Positions 35,742 through 42,935 of a stretch of DNA of 64,000 nt are shown in pieces (the first letter of the stretch is position 1; each line of letters starts with the position of its first letter). A program made the translations under genes and the position numbers. The stretch is from Bacillus massiliigorillae (GTDB lineage Bacteria; Bacillota; Bacilli; Bacillales; DSM-1321). The stretch spans positions 84,607-148,606 of the forward strand of contig NZ_HG428745.1 of the NCBI RefSeq assembly GCF_000380245.2, given 5' to 3'. The notes beneath the pieces were generated by a model, which saw nothing but the letters and a program-made list of their open reading frames with translations, searched no databases and was not told the DNA's origin.

Positions 35742-35763
35742 AATCGGCACGAAATCGGCACGA
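35742..35763. repeat. Tandem 11-bp repeat near the attachment junction
   Basis: AATCGGCACGA occurs twice head to tail, about 100 bp inside the prophage end. Possible integrase arm-type sites. The rest of 35650-35950 holds no gene that I can support. Confidence 0.5.
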
Positions 35764-35950
35764 AAAAAATAAAAATAAAAGAGCACAACGTGTATAAGTA
35801 GTGTTGGTAGCACTCTTATACCGTCCGCCTATCACCCTAGGCAAACACTTGCTGTACTCATGTAATTATTTTACTTGATGTACGTTTCTTTAGCAATGTT
35901 TGTCAATGATGGCAGCATTGCTTTTTTGTTTCCCAAGGGAGACGGAGATC

Positions 35951-36781
35951 ATGAAGAAACGTATTGATGTAATTGCTGGGGAAACAGCATTTAACAATTT
36001 ATCATCATTTAGAGACTTAGAAGAATTAAATAAAACAGTACGAGTATATAGAGACGTTATTAGAACGTCTATTAAGCGCAGAGATGTGCAGTCTAGACTA
36101 ATTGCATTACTTGAATTATTAAAACGTCATAGCTGTAAACAACTAGGTGTGAGCTATATGTGTAAAAATACGATTGCATCGTTATTAGAAGTGTCTTATA
36201 AAACCGTACAAAGATTAATGAAGAAACTAGAAGAAATGAGTATGATCAAACAGGTACCAATGAAGCGCAAAAAAGATATGAGACAAACAGCTAATGCAAT
36301 CATTATCATGCCAGCAAAAGAAGAAGTGTCCGACAAGATACCACCTAAAAAGACCGATAAGTGTCCTGCCAATAAAACAACTAATATTTCTCTAAAACAA
36401 AAGATTAAAAACATACGTAATGTATCTGCAATTGTTAATAAGTCTGTGGATAGCAATAACTCAATTGAATTTTATGATTACACATATGTTTCATCTAACG
36501 TTCCAATTACTTTTATTGATGCTGTTAGACCTTTCTTTAGTGATGCTAACGAAATATATAGATTGTGGAGTAGATTAAAGTTAGCTGCAAAGAAATCTAA
36601 TTTAAATGCCCGTGATCACATAGAGGACTTTATTAAATCATTTAAAGAGGCTATTTTAAATATTAAACAAAAGAAAAATCGCAAAGATGTTATAGGCTAT
36701 ATTTACGGAACATGGAGAAAAACGGCAAGTGTAATTGTACGTAAAAATATAGGTTTCTTTAATTGGTTACAAACGAATTAA
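35951..36781 (+). CDS. Winged-helix DNA-binding protein, phage accessory
   Basis: 276-residue protein. Residues about 60-100 form a helix-turn-helix/winged-helix (CKNTIASLLEVSYKTVQRLMKKLEEMSMI), followed by a basic wing and a Lys-rich linker; the C-terminal 90 residues are helical with an aromatic end (GTWRKTASVIVRKNI). It resembles plasmid and phage replication or segregation HTH proteins but I cannot name the family. Start ATG 35951 behind GGAGACGGAGATC. It faces into the prophage, opposite to the late operon, next to the attachment junction. Confidence 0.7.
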   Translation: MKKRIDVIAGETAFNNLSSFRDLEELNKTVRVYRDVIRTSIKRRDVQSRLIALLELLKRHSCKQLGVSYMCKNTIASLLEVSYKTVQRLMKKLEEMSMIKQVPMKRKKDMRQTANAIIIMPAKEEVSDKIPPKKTDKCPANKTTNISLKQKIKNIRNVSAIVNKSVDSNNSIEFYDYTYVSSNVPITFIDAVRPFFSDANEIYRLWSRLKLAAKKSNLNARDHIEDFIKSFKEAILNIKQKKNRKDVIGYIYGTWRKTASVIVRKNIGFFNWLQTN

Positions 36782-36792
36782 CTTCTACAGAC

Positions 36793-36818
36793 AAAAAAAG
36801 TCACCCTAAAGGGTAACT
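36793..36818 (-). terminator. Terminator between convergent accessory genes
   Basis: Stem GTTACCC / GGGTGAC with a four-base loop and a run of seven T on the minus strand. Confidence 0.75.
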
Positions 36819-37261
36819 TAATCAAATTGACTACACATACAAACAACAAAATGTGTGTATTTATCCGACTTCTCATCTGTTGCTCCAATTATTATACGTG
36901 GATCAATTAAATATTTTGTGGTTCCATAAACCGTTTGCGATAAAACAGCACCAATTCCTGTCAGTACTTCCATATAAACATCTATTGTTTCAATTTGTAC
37001 ATCCGGAATTAATTTATTAATATCTTCATGTGTTAAATAATGTATATCTAATGCTTTATTCGTAAAGGCATCAAATACAGTGCAATCTCCAAATGTAATA
37101 TCTTTGTTTGGTTTATCTACAAGATAATAGAGTTGGTAATGAACATGAGGTATAAGCTTTAAGTAGAAATCATATACATCGCTATGGTTTACTTTGGTCT
37201 CCATACACTTGATTTTTTCAGGAAGTGCACTTAGAAATTCAGGTTTTAACTGTATTGTCAT
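36818..37261 (-). CDS. Hypothetical phage protein
   Basis: 147-residue protein, no signal or membrane segment, with a balanced alpha/beta pattern and a Cys pair near the end (VVCMCSQFD). I recognise no family. ATG is 7 bases after AAGGTGG. It lies between the winged-helix gene and the replication-relaxation gene, with a terminator directly after it; the 133-bp gap to the next upstream gene suggests its own promoter. Confidence 0.65.
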   Translation of the reverse strand: MTIQLKPEFLSALPEKIKCMETKVNHSDVYDFYLKLIPHVHYQLYYLVDKPNKDITFGDCTVFDAFTNKALDIHYLTHEDINKLIPDVQIETIDVYMEVLTGIGAVLSQTVYGTTKYLIDPRIIIGATDEKSDKYTHFVVCMCSQFD

Positions 37262-37394
37262 TTTATTTCCACCTTGCTTTTTTTAATCGTGGAAAGAATA
37301 ACACAATCGGCCACCAACTAAAATGGTGTATTTTTCCACAACTATTCATTTATACATAAGTTCTAAAATAAGTAGGTCAAAAAAGTTCATAATG

Positions 37395-38030
37395 TCATCG
37401 AATAGAATTAAATGTAATTACTTCACCACGCAATTTATAATCGAGTAACCATTTTTCGAATTTACGTTTACGATCTATAGTTGTAGTAAAAATTTCAAGG
37501 CGTGGAGTATCAATGTATTTAAAGCAATCAACATAAGACTGGAGCTTTTTAAGATTGTCTTTCATATCACGTACATTATCTATTTCAACAATATGAGTAT
37601 ATCCATTTCTTTTATATACGGCATCAGCAACCATTTTACTTTTAGTTGCTACAGATAAGCCTTTAAAGACGATACCGTGTGCTGTAGGTTGTTCTGCCTC
37701 ATATTCTAGAACAGATTCTATTTGCCAATCTATAGGACGATTAAGGTAAAGAAAAGCATCGTTTCTAAGTAATGTATGCTCTATATTGGATGATTTCTTA
37801 ATGTCCCTATATGATCCAATTAGAGACCTTCCACACTTGTTTAAATAATAGACTTTCTCTTTATTGAAGAACGTTGTGGATGTATATGGTTCAAGTCTTT
37901 TAAGAGCAAAACAAGCATTGCGATATGATTTCAAATCATGGATTCCACGAAGATGTTTTATTGTTGCCATCCCTAACCGGTCTATCGTCATTAATAACTT
38001 TTCCGTTCTTGCTTGCGTTGATAATCTCAT
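37395..38030 (-). CDS. Replication-relaxation family protein
   Basis: 211-residue protein resembling the replication-relaxation (Replic_Relax) group found with FtsK-like genes in Firmicute phages and plasmids. An N-terminal winged-helix region (TEKLLMTIDRLGMATIKHLRGIH) is followed by an alpha/beta domain with a restriction-nuclease-like look (VVADAVYKRNGYTHIVEID). ATG 38030 is preceded by GGAGGAGAAGG; it begins inside the ftsK-like gene, overlapping it by 95 bases, which implies tight coupling. Role in DNA replication or transfer is inferred from family and context. Confidence 0.75.
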   Translation of the reverse strand: MRLSTQARTEKLLMTIDRLGMATIKHLRGIHDLKSYRNACFALKRLEPYTSTTFFNKEKVYYLNKCGRSLIGSYRDIKKSSNIEHTLLRNDAFLYLNRPIDWQIESVLEYEAEQPTAHGIVFKGLSVATKSKMVADAVYKRNGYTHIVEIDNVRDMKDNLKKLQSYVDCFKYIDTPRLEIFTTTIDRKRKFEKWLLDYKLRGEVITFNSIR

Positions 38031-39132
38031 GTTCCTTCTCCTCCATTTTTGTAAACATATACTTATCGTCAATATAAGGGACCTGGACAATACGTTTCTT
38101 TTCAATTTTATAAATCGCTCGACCTGGTATGCTTGGAAGTTCTTCAGCACCGTTTTCATCTAAGATAACTCGTGAAGCAACTTGAGCAGCAGCTATAAAG
38201 GATAACCGAGCAACAATATTCATTTTGATTTGCATCGGTACAGCTTCTTTCACTGGATACTGAGTACAGAAAAGCATCCTATATCCGATACCTCCACCTA
38301 TTCGAGCAATCTCTGATAGTGTGGACTGACAATAATTTGCATACTTTTTTAATCCTCCAGTAAGTAAATTAGGTGAAAGTTCTGCCCCTTCATCCACAAT
38401 GATAAAAGTGCGTTTTTGAATTGGAGAATCAATTATATTTGTATATCCTTGCTGCCTAAATAGCTTTTCACGGTCCTTGAGCTCCTGGTGAATAACTGAT
38501 AATAATTCAACTGATTCGAGTAGATCAGAAGCAACCCCCTTAACTTGTGGAAGGCCAATATACTTTCCGAACTCTAAGCCGCCTTTTAAATCAAGGAAGT
38601 AAAACTCTGCATGTTCTAACTGGTTCATAAGCAGAGTATAAAAAGCTTCTTTAATAAATACTGTTTTACCAAAGCGTGTAACACCACCTACAAGCATATG
38701 AGGGTACTTCTCGAAATCGTGATATAAAATGCCTTCGTGATTCTTTCCTATAGGGATTTGCCATGTTCCAGGAGTTAATAATTCATCTGTATATTTCCAC
38801 TTTGTAGGTAACTTTGAATTGAATGCTTGAAGCTTAAATACTCCATCTTCAAAGGTAAAATCACAGTCTTTATTAAGACCTTCTTCTATTGCTGGAATAA
38901 TGGCTTCAAATTTATTAGAGGACAAACCGAGTGGAAGTGAAAAAGTGTATGTGGAATATGTTTGTTGATGTGATTGTTTAAGTAGGATTGGGTAGTGGAT
39001 CTCTTCTTCTTTTCTTATTCCTAGACCTGTATTTTCAAATACCTTCTTTATCTTATCTATGTCCTTCATGCGCCTTTTTGGTACAAGCGCTGCCCCTATC
39101 GCTAGGACTGGCAAAGCTAAGTATTCTATCAT
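37936..39132 (-). CDS. FtsK/SpoIIIE-type DNA translocase
   Basis: 398-residue ATPase of the FtsK/HerA motor class. Walker A is GGVTRFGKTVF (about residue 150), Walker B FIIVDEGAEL (about 250), and a downstream RIGGGIGYRMLFCTQYP motif is typical of the family. A single N-terminal hydrophobic segment (IEYLALPVLAIGAALV) would tether it to the membrane. It lacks the gamma DNA-reading domain of cellular FtsK, more like phage and conjugative-element translocases. ATG 39132 lies 6 bases after AAGGAGGAT. Three tandem palindromes lie immediately upstream. Confidence 0.88.
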   Translation of the reverse strand: MIEYLALPVLAIGAALVPKRRMKDIDKIKKVFENTGLGIRKEEEIHYPILLKQSHQQTYSTYTFSLPLGLSSNKFEAIIPAIEEGLNKDCDFTFEDGVFKLQAFNSKLPTKWKYTDELLTPGTWQIPIGKNHEGILYHDFEKYPHMLVGGVTRFGKTVFIKEAFYTLLMNQLEHAEFYFLDLKGGLEFGKYIGLPQVKGVASDLLESVELLSVIHQELKDREKLFRQQGYTNIIDSPIQKRTFIIVDEGAELSPNLLTGGLKKYANYCQSTLSEIARIGGGIGYRMLFCTQYPVKEAVPMQIKMNIVARLSFIAAAQVASRVILDENGAEELPSIPGRAIYKIEKKRIVQVPYIDDKYMFTKMEEKEHEIINASKNGKVINDDRPVRDGNNKTSSWNP

Positions 39133-39154
39133 TGTAATCCTCCTTGTAATTAAC

Positions 39155-39274
39155 AATGTAGTTTACAATCTATCTTTCACGGTAATTTTCATCAGGTGTA
39201 ATTTTCATTGTAGTTTACAATCTATCTTTCACGGTAATTTTCATCAGGTGTAATTTTCATTGTAGTTTACAGTC
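39155..39274. repeat. 52-bp tandem repeats with palindromic boxes
   Basis: Two full 52-bp units plus the start of a third. Each unit begins with the 15-bp palindromic box ATTGTAGTTTACAAT (dyad TTGTA-N3-TACAA); boxes are near 39156, 39208 and 39260, the last with one change. They lie between the ribosome site of the ftsK-like gene and the upstream small gene, so they could be operators or sites for a DNA-handling protein. Confidence 0.85.
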
Positions 39275-39406
39275 ATTGATATATAGCGTTATTACCCTTG
39301 TACCTATCATTACATTTTATCTCCGACAGATAGTTATCTACTCCCCTTTCTACCCCATCAGGTGCGCTTGCTAAATATTCAGATTTTTAAATTGTGTAAC
39401 CAATTA

Positions 39407-39577
39407 TCAGAGAAAAAGTGTACTTGCTAACTTGATAATGTATAGTAGTCCACCAAATTTAGCACATTCCATTGTGAATGATAGAAAACTATTATTGATT
39501 TTAAATCCTGCATTATCTAATAAACCTAGCGTTATCATTGTTGCACCAAAGCTTCCAATCAGTAATATTCCTTCCAC
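39407..39577 (-). CDS. Small hydrophobic protein (56 residues)
   Basis: Open frame from GTG 39577 to TGA 39407 encoding 56 residues with two hydrophobic stretches (GILLIGSFGATMITLGLL and GGLLYIIKLASTLFLF-like end), so probably a small membrane protein. AGGAG lies upstream with a slightly long spacing of about 11 bases. It is upstream of, and in line with, the ftsK-like gene, as small membrane partners of such motors often are. Function unknown; reality supported by ribosome site, hydrophobic composition and lack of alternatives. Confidence 0.6.
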   Translation of the reverse strand: MEGILLIGSFGATMITLGLLDNAGFKINNSFLSFTMECAKFGGLLYIIKLASTLFL

Positions 39578-39729
39578 AATACTTCACTCTCCTTTTCTTT
39601 GATAATTTCAATGTATGGATATTAGGCTAATTATTGCGTGTCTATCAAGAAAATTTCGGTATTATTATCATTATTTTTTCTTGAAAGGATAAAAACAGAC
39701 AACAGAGAATATAGTAATAGGTGATATAT

Positions 39730-39942
39730 ATGAAACTGAAAAGTAATATAGGGAAAATAATTGACGAGTCTCCTTATAAACGAGACTACATAAGAAAGGT
39801 ATTTAATCGAAGTCGCAATACTGTTTCAGCCTGGTGTACTGGAAAAAGCTATCCAACTGTAAATGAACTATTTGAACTGGCTAAATTATTAGATGTTAAA
39901 GTTGATGATTTATATGATATGGAAGAAGAAAAAAAGCCCTAG
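39730..39942 (+). CDS. XRE/Cro-type transcription regulator
   Basis: 70-residue single-domain helix-turn-helix protein of the Cro/CI XRE family. The recognition region is YIRKVFNRSRNTVSAWCTGKSYPTVNELFELAKLL. ATG 39730 with AGGTGAT just upstream. It is divergent from the small membrane protein/ftsK-like unit and could bind the palindromic boxes at 39155-39274 or its own promoter region. Ends at a terminator shared with the lipoprotein gene. Too small to be a full CI repressor with cleavage domain. Confidence 0.85.
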   Translation: MKLKSNIGKIIDESPYKRDYIRKVFNRSRNTVSAWCTGKSYPTVNELFELAKLLDVKVDDLYDMEEEKKP

Positions 39943-39964
39943 ACAATTAAGTCCAGGGCTAAAA
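39930..39964. terminator. Bidirectional terminator
   Basis: Stem AGCCCTAGAC / GTCCAGGGCT between the XRE gene and the lipoprotein gene; A and T runs on the flanks. Confidence 0.8.
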
Positions 39965-39973
39965 CAACATATT

Positions 39974-40486
39974 CTATTCTTTTCCGTATTTCAATCCTGG
40001 TTTTGCTGAAAGTACAATATTATCATCATATGGACTTATTGAATAATCAATATTGCTATTCGTCGAGATTTCTTTATTTTTAAGGAAATCGGTATCTATA
40101 TTAATATTTAAATCACTCATTACTTTATCCCGATTACCAATACTCATTTCAGAATCAACAATATTAAATACAGTTTGAAAAGATTTAAGCATATCACTCC
40201 TGTTGCCAGCAGCATATCCATCGAAAGTTATTCCTGATTTAACATCCACAACTTTTTTTGTATCTTTATCAATTGTTGCTTGGATTATTAATTTATTTGG
40301 TAAAACGATTGTATTAAATCCTTTTTCCTTAGAATCATCCACAACTTTTATATTTTCTTTTCCATATGCAGTTTCTACTACTTTCAATACATGATCAAAG
40401 TTAAAATCAAAAGTTTTTTGTTTTTCATCTGAACATCCTACTAATGAAAAAGTAAGAATAGCTAATAGTAATAACACCCTTTTCAT
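39974..40486 (-). CDS. Prophage-encoded lipoprotein
   Basis: 170-residue predicted lipoprotein: signal peptide residues 1-17 and lipobox LVGC with Cys18. The mature part is polar, alpha/beta, without recognised motifs. Surface lipoproteins carried outside the phage structural modules are often lysogenic conversion genes, for example in superinfection exclusion, but nothing here proves that. ATG behind AAGGGGGCT. Monocistronic, opposite to the adjacent XRE gene. Confidence 0.75.
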   Translation of the reverse strand: MKRVLLLLAILTFSLVGCSDEKQKTFDFNFDHVLKVVETAYGKENIKVVDDSKEKGFNTIVLPNKLIIQATIDKDTKKVVDVKSGITFDGYAAGNRSDMLKSFQTVFNIVDSEMSIGNRDKVMSDLNINIDTDFLKNKEISTNSNIDYSISPYDDNIVLSAKPGLKYGKE

Positions 40487-40585
40487 AAAATAGCCCCCTT
40501 GTCTTATATATACATATTACAACATACATAGGATAATATTTCTATTTATACTATTTATTCGGATATCTATTACAAGTACAACCGC

Positions 40586-40614
40586 TTAAAATCGAACGAA
40601 CATTCGTATATAAT
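40586..40614 (+). promoter_or_regulatory. Promoter with LexA/DinR-like box
   Basis: TATAAT at 40609-40614 with TTAAAA 17 bases upstream. The spacer holds CGAACGAACATTCG (40593-40606), which matches the Bacillus LexA box CGAAC-N4-GTTCG except for one base in the second half. SOS control of the 40648 gene is therefore possible. Confidence 0.5.
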
Positions 40615-40647
40615 TATAGAAAATAAGACAAAAAGAAGGTAATGAAT

Positions 40648-41001
40648 ATGAAACTTTTATCGGATCAAGACAGAGATATAGTTGAGCAGTTTATTTATTT
40701 ACCAATGATCCTTACTATTTTAGAGAATGATAAAAAGGCTATTAATACAAGTAATATAAAAATTAAAGAACCTTATTTAACCTTAATTGAAGATACTATG
40801 AAGAAGATAACAAAGGATTTAAAAGAAGTTAAAATGTATATGGGAAAGAATCGTATATCGATTAGAAAAGGTGAAAAAGATGAACTATTTACTTCATTTC
40901 ATTTCAATCATGCTGGACACTGTTATGAAGCGAAATATTTTAACCCACAGATTAAGAACCGGTGCAATTATTTTTTAAATTATTATTTGAACGAAAAATA
41001 A
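40648..41001 (+). CDS. Hypothetical phage protein, possibly SOS-regulated
   Basis: 117-residue soluble, lysine-rich, mostly helical protein; I do not recognise the family. Central Lys-rich segment (KKITKDLKEVKMYMGKNRISIRKGEK) and a C-terminal aromatic part (NHAGHCYEAKYF). ATG 40648 is 8 bases after AAGAAGG. The promoter carries a LexA-like box, unlike other genes in the window. A hairpin terminator follows. It stands alone between the lipoprotein and the lysis cassette, facing the cassette. Confidence 0.7.
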   Translation: MKLLSDQDRDIVEQFIYLPMILTILENDKKAINTSNIKIKEPYLTLIEDTMKKITKDLKEVKMYMGKNRISIRKGEKDELFTSFHFNHAGHCYEAKYFNPQIKNRCNYFLNYYLNEK

Positions 41002-41030
41002 GCCCCTCCAATTAAGGAAGGGCTTTTGTT
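41000..41030 (+). terminator. Intrinsic terminator
   Basis: Stem AGCCCCTCC / GGAAGGGCT with TTTTGTTT after it, just past the 40648 gene. Confidence 0.75.
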
Positions 41031-41321
41031 TATTACCTATAAATAAATCAATTATTTTTCCACAATTATTTTATTGATATTGTATTAGTGAAATTTCTTT
41101 CAACATAAGAAATATCGAATACATCATATAAAAAGCCTAAAAACCTTTTGATTTATAAGAATTTTGCATGTTCACCAAATAATAATAATCTTTTCAACAA
41201 ACTGACACATTATCTCTTTATATAGGATTGAAAGCTCTAATTTACTATTTTATAATAATTTTTGATGACGCTTTCACCTTTTCTAAATACTCTTTTTTAG
41301 TAAACGTTAGTATGTACAATT
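41031..41321. other. AT-rich gap between accessory genes and lysis cassette
   Basis: About 290 bp without an open frame of note or recognisable RNA. It separates convergent units and I see nothing specific in it. Confidence 0.55.
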
Positions 41322-41376
41322 AAGAAAAAGCAACAATGTTCTCTCTTTCTCCCTTGCATTGTTGCTTTTTCTTTTT
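41322..41376 (-). terminator. Terminator of the phage late operon
   Basis: 16-bp stem AGAAAAAGCAACAATG / CATTGTTGCTTTTTCT just after the amidase gene; strong and T-rich on the minus strand, suited to end the long late transcript. Confidence 0.9.
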
Positions 41377-41379
41377 TAT

Positions 41380-42042
41380 TTATTCTTCACGGATTTGAAG
41401 AGTAATATCAAACTCTTTTTCTACTTTCTCTTTAAATGCCGTTGCTGATACTTTAGTTGCAAAGGTTCCAGTGTACAAACGATAACGTTTTCCATCATCA
41501 TTACTTGTAGCTTTAGTAGGTAGCTTTTTATTAGTAATAGTTTCAGCAATAGCTCTACAACACGCATCAAAGTTTTTGTGGTAAGCATCAGCATTTTCTT
41601 TAACGTCCACAAAGCATACTTCAATAAGAATGGCTGGTTGTTTCGTTCCGTTAAGAAAACCTAGGTCATTTCGCTTCTTAGCTCCACGATCACGAATACC
41701 TAATGAGTTAGAAATAGCGCTAGAAACTTTAGTTGCTATTGTTTTTTGAGCATCTGTACAATACAGTACCTCAACACCGCCAGTTACTTTTGTTCCACTG
41801 TTAAAATGTACACTAACATCCAAATCACGTTTTTTACTGTTGTGATACTTAACGATTGTATTGATATTATCCTTTTGAGTTTTAGATGTATCATCGTGAA
41901 ACTCGTATACAGTAATAACTAACTCTTTCAAATACTTAGCTACTTGTGGAACAACCTTACGTGCTTCTGTTACCTCATTAAGAATACCAATTGCTCCAGA
42001 TACATATTTAGCATGACCGCTTGAAATGACTACTGAATCCAT
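41380..42042 (-). CDS. Phage endolysin, N-acetylmuramoyl-L-alanine amidase (Amidase_3)
   Basis: 220-residue endolysin. The N-terminal Amidase_3 domain (about 1-170) shows the zinc and catalytic residues in SSGHAKY (His), NEVTEAR (Glu), VSVHFNSG (His) and AILIEVCFVD (catalytic Glu). A short C-terminal domain (about 180-220, RYRLYTGTFATKVSATAF) looks like a SPOR-type wall-binding repeat. It cuts the amide between muramic acid and the stem peptide during lysis. ATG 42042 has AAGGGGAG upstream, and the gene starts one base after the holin stop. Confidence 0.9.
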   Translation of the reverse strand: MDSVVISSGHAKYVSGAIGILNEVTEARKVVPQVAKYLKELVITVYEFHDDTSKTQKDNINTIVKYHNSKKRDLDVSVHFNSGTKVTGGVEVLYCTDAQKTIATKVSSAISNSLGIRDRGAKKRNDLGFLNGTKQPAILIEVCFVDVKENADAYHKNFDACCRAIAETITNKKLPTKATSNDDGKRYRLYTGTFATKVSATAFKEKVEKEFDITLQIREE

Positions 42043-42043
42043 A

Positions 42044-42463
42044 TTACTTCTCCCCTTCTTTCTTTTGCTTATCATCCTCAATTTTCTTTTGGAAAATGGC
42101 TAATGCACGTTGAATCGGTTCTGGAACGTTCACACCAAGAACTGCACTATTTTCACTTAGAGAAATGATTTCATTTAAAATAAATAAGATGACAACAGCA
42201 TCAGGAATTACTTGTCCAACAGTTAAACCTTGGTCAGCAAGCACAAGATAAATAAGATTAGCAATTACAATCCAAACCCACATCATGCCTTTCTTAATAA
42301 TCCCTTGATAACCACGCTTGCTATTGATGTTTCCCCAGTTAGCAGCCATACCAGTTAAAAAGTCTAATACGTTCAAAATTAAAAGGACGGTCAGTAATAA
42401 CGACCATCCCCCAATTAACCAGCTAAAAAAACCGCCTATTGTTGATACAAAAAACTTTTCCAT
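42044..42463 (-). CDS. Phage holin (toxin secretion/lysis holin family)
   Basis: 139-residue membrane protein with three hydrophobic segments (about 12-35, 63-80 and 92-108) and a charged C-terminus, characteristic of the holin group often paired with Amidase_3 endolysins. The motif LNVLDFLTGMAANWG is typical of the family. It forms lesions that let the endolysin reach the wall. ATG 42463 follows AAAGGGG. Directly upstream of the endolysin gene. Confidence 0.9.
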   Translation of the reverse strand: MEKFFVSTIGGFFSWLIGGWSLLLTVLLILNVLDFLTGMAANWGNINSKRGYQGIIKKGMMWVWIVIANLIYLVLADQGLTVGQVIPDAVVILFILNEIISLSENSAVLGVNVPEPIQRALAIFQKKIEDDKQKKEGEK

Positions 42464-42483
42464 AAAACACCCCTTTATTTTAG

Positions 42484-42513
42484 ACATAAAAAATACACCT
42501 CAATTGGTGCTTA
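42484..42513 (-). terminator. Weak hairpin before the holin gene
   Basis: CACC-loop-GGTG hairpin with TTTTTT on the minus strand, after the 48-residue gene. Only four base pairs of strong stem, so termination would be partial. Confidence 0.35.
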
Positions 42514-42657
42514 CTGTACTACTATTAAATCATCTCTACCTTTTTCGAATAGATAAGCGTCAATCCCGTCTTTTAAATCAGGTCGTTTCGTTACAACATC
42601 TGTGTATTCATTTTTACCATCAATAATTCTTCCAGCCATAAAAATAGCAATAACCAT
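42511..42657 (-). CDS. Small tail-module-associated protein (48 residues)
   Basis: Open frame from ATG 42657 to TAA 42511 with GGAGGAATGT directly before it, in line with the tail and lysis genes. The sequence starts MVIAIFMAGRIIDGKNEYTD and ends RDDLIVVQ. Small proteins of this kind, similar in style to XkdX and CD1375-type proteins, regularly sit between tail fibre and holin genes in Firmicute siphophages. Function unknown. Confidence 0.75.
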   Translation of the reverse strand: MVIAIFMAGRIIDGKNEYTDVVTKRPDLKDGIDAYLFEKGRDDLIVVQ

Positions 42658-42658
42658 T

Positions 42659-42922
42659 TTACATTCCTCCTAATATAATTTCAGACAATACAGCCTCTGT
42701 TGTTTCCTGGCGCTGTTTAAATGTTTCATTTTCCTTTGAAATAAAAGCAATATATTCATCTTTGCTGTACTGCTCTTCGTCATATTGCCAATAATTGTTA
42801 CTTTCTTCACCCTCATCGTTAGTGTTTATAACGGTAATTCTTTCAATGTTTTTTCTAATGTAAACAGTCGTTTTGCCTACTTCTATTTCTTTAACTTCTT
42901 TTTGAGTTCCTCTAACTAACAT
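42659..42922 (-). CDS. Hypothetical tail-module protein
   Basis: 87-residue acidic protein with a beta-rich N-terminal half (VKEIEVGKTTVYIRKNIERITVIN) and a helical C-terminal half. No recognised family. It lies 13 bases after the receptor-binding protein gene and two bases before the 48-residue gene, so it belongs to the late operon. Confidence 0.7.
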   Translation of the reverse strand: MLVRGTQKEVKEIEVGKTTVYIRKNIERITVINTNDEGEESNNYWQYDEEQYSKDEYIAFISKENETFKQRQETTEAVLSEIILGGM

Positions 42923-42935
42923 TTTTTAGACCACC

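Noticed and set aside
35725..35780. C-terminal remnant of an integrase gene at the attachment end
   Set aside because: A short plus-strand frame across the 11-bp repeats ends like some integrases, but only about 17 codons are open and no motif is present.
39155..39406. CRISPR-like array at the 52-bp repeats
   Set aside because: Units are tandem with no unique spacers; only two and a part units exist.
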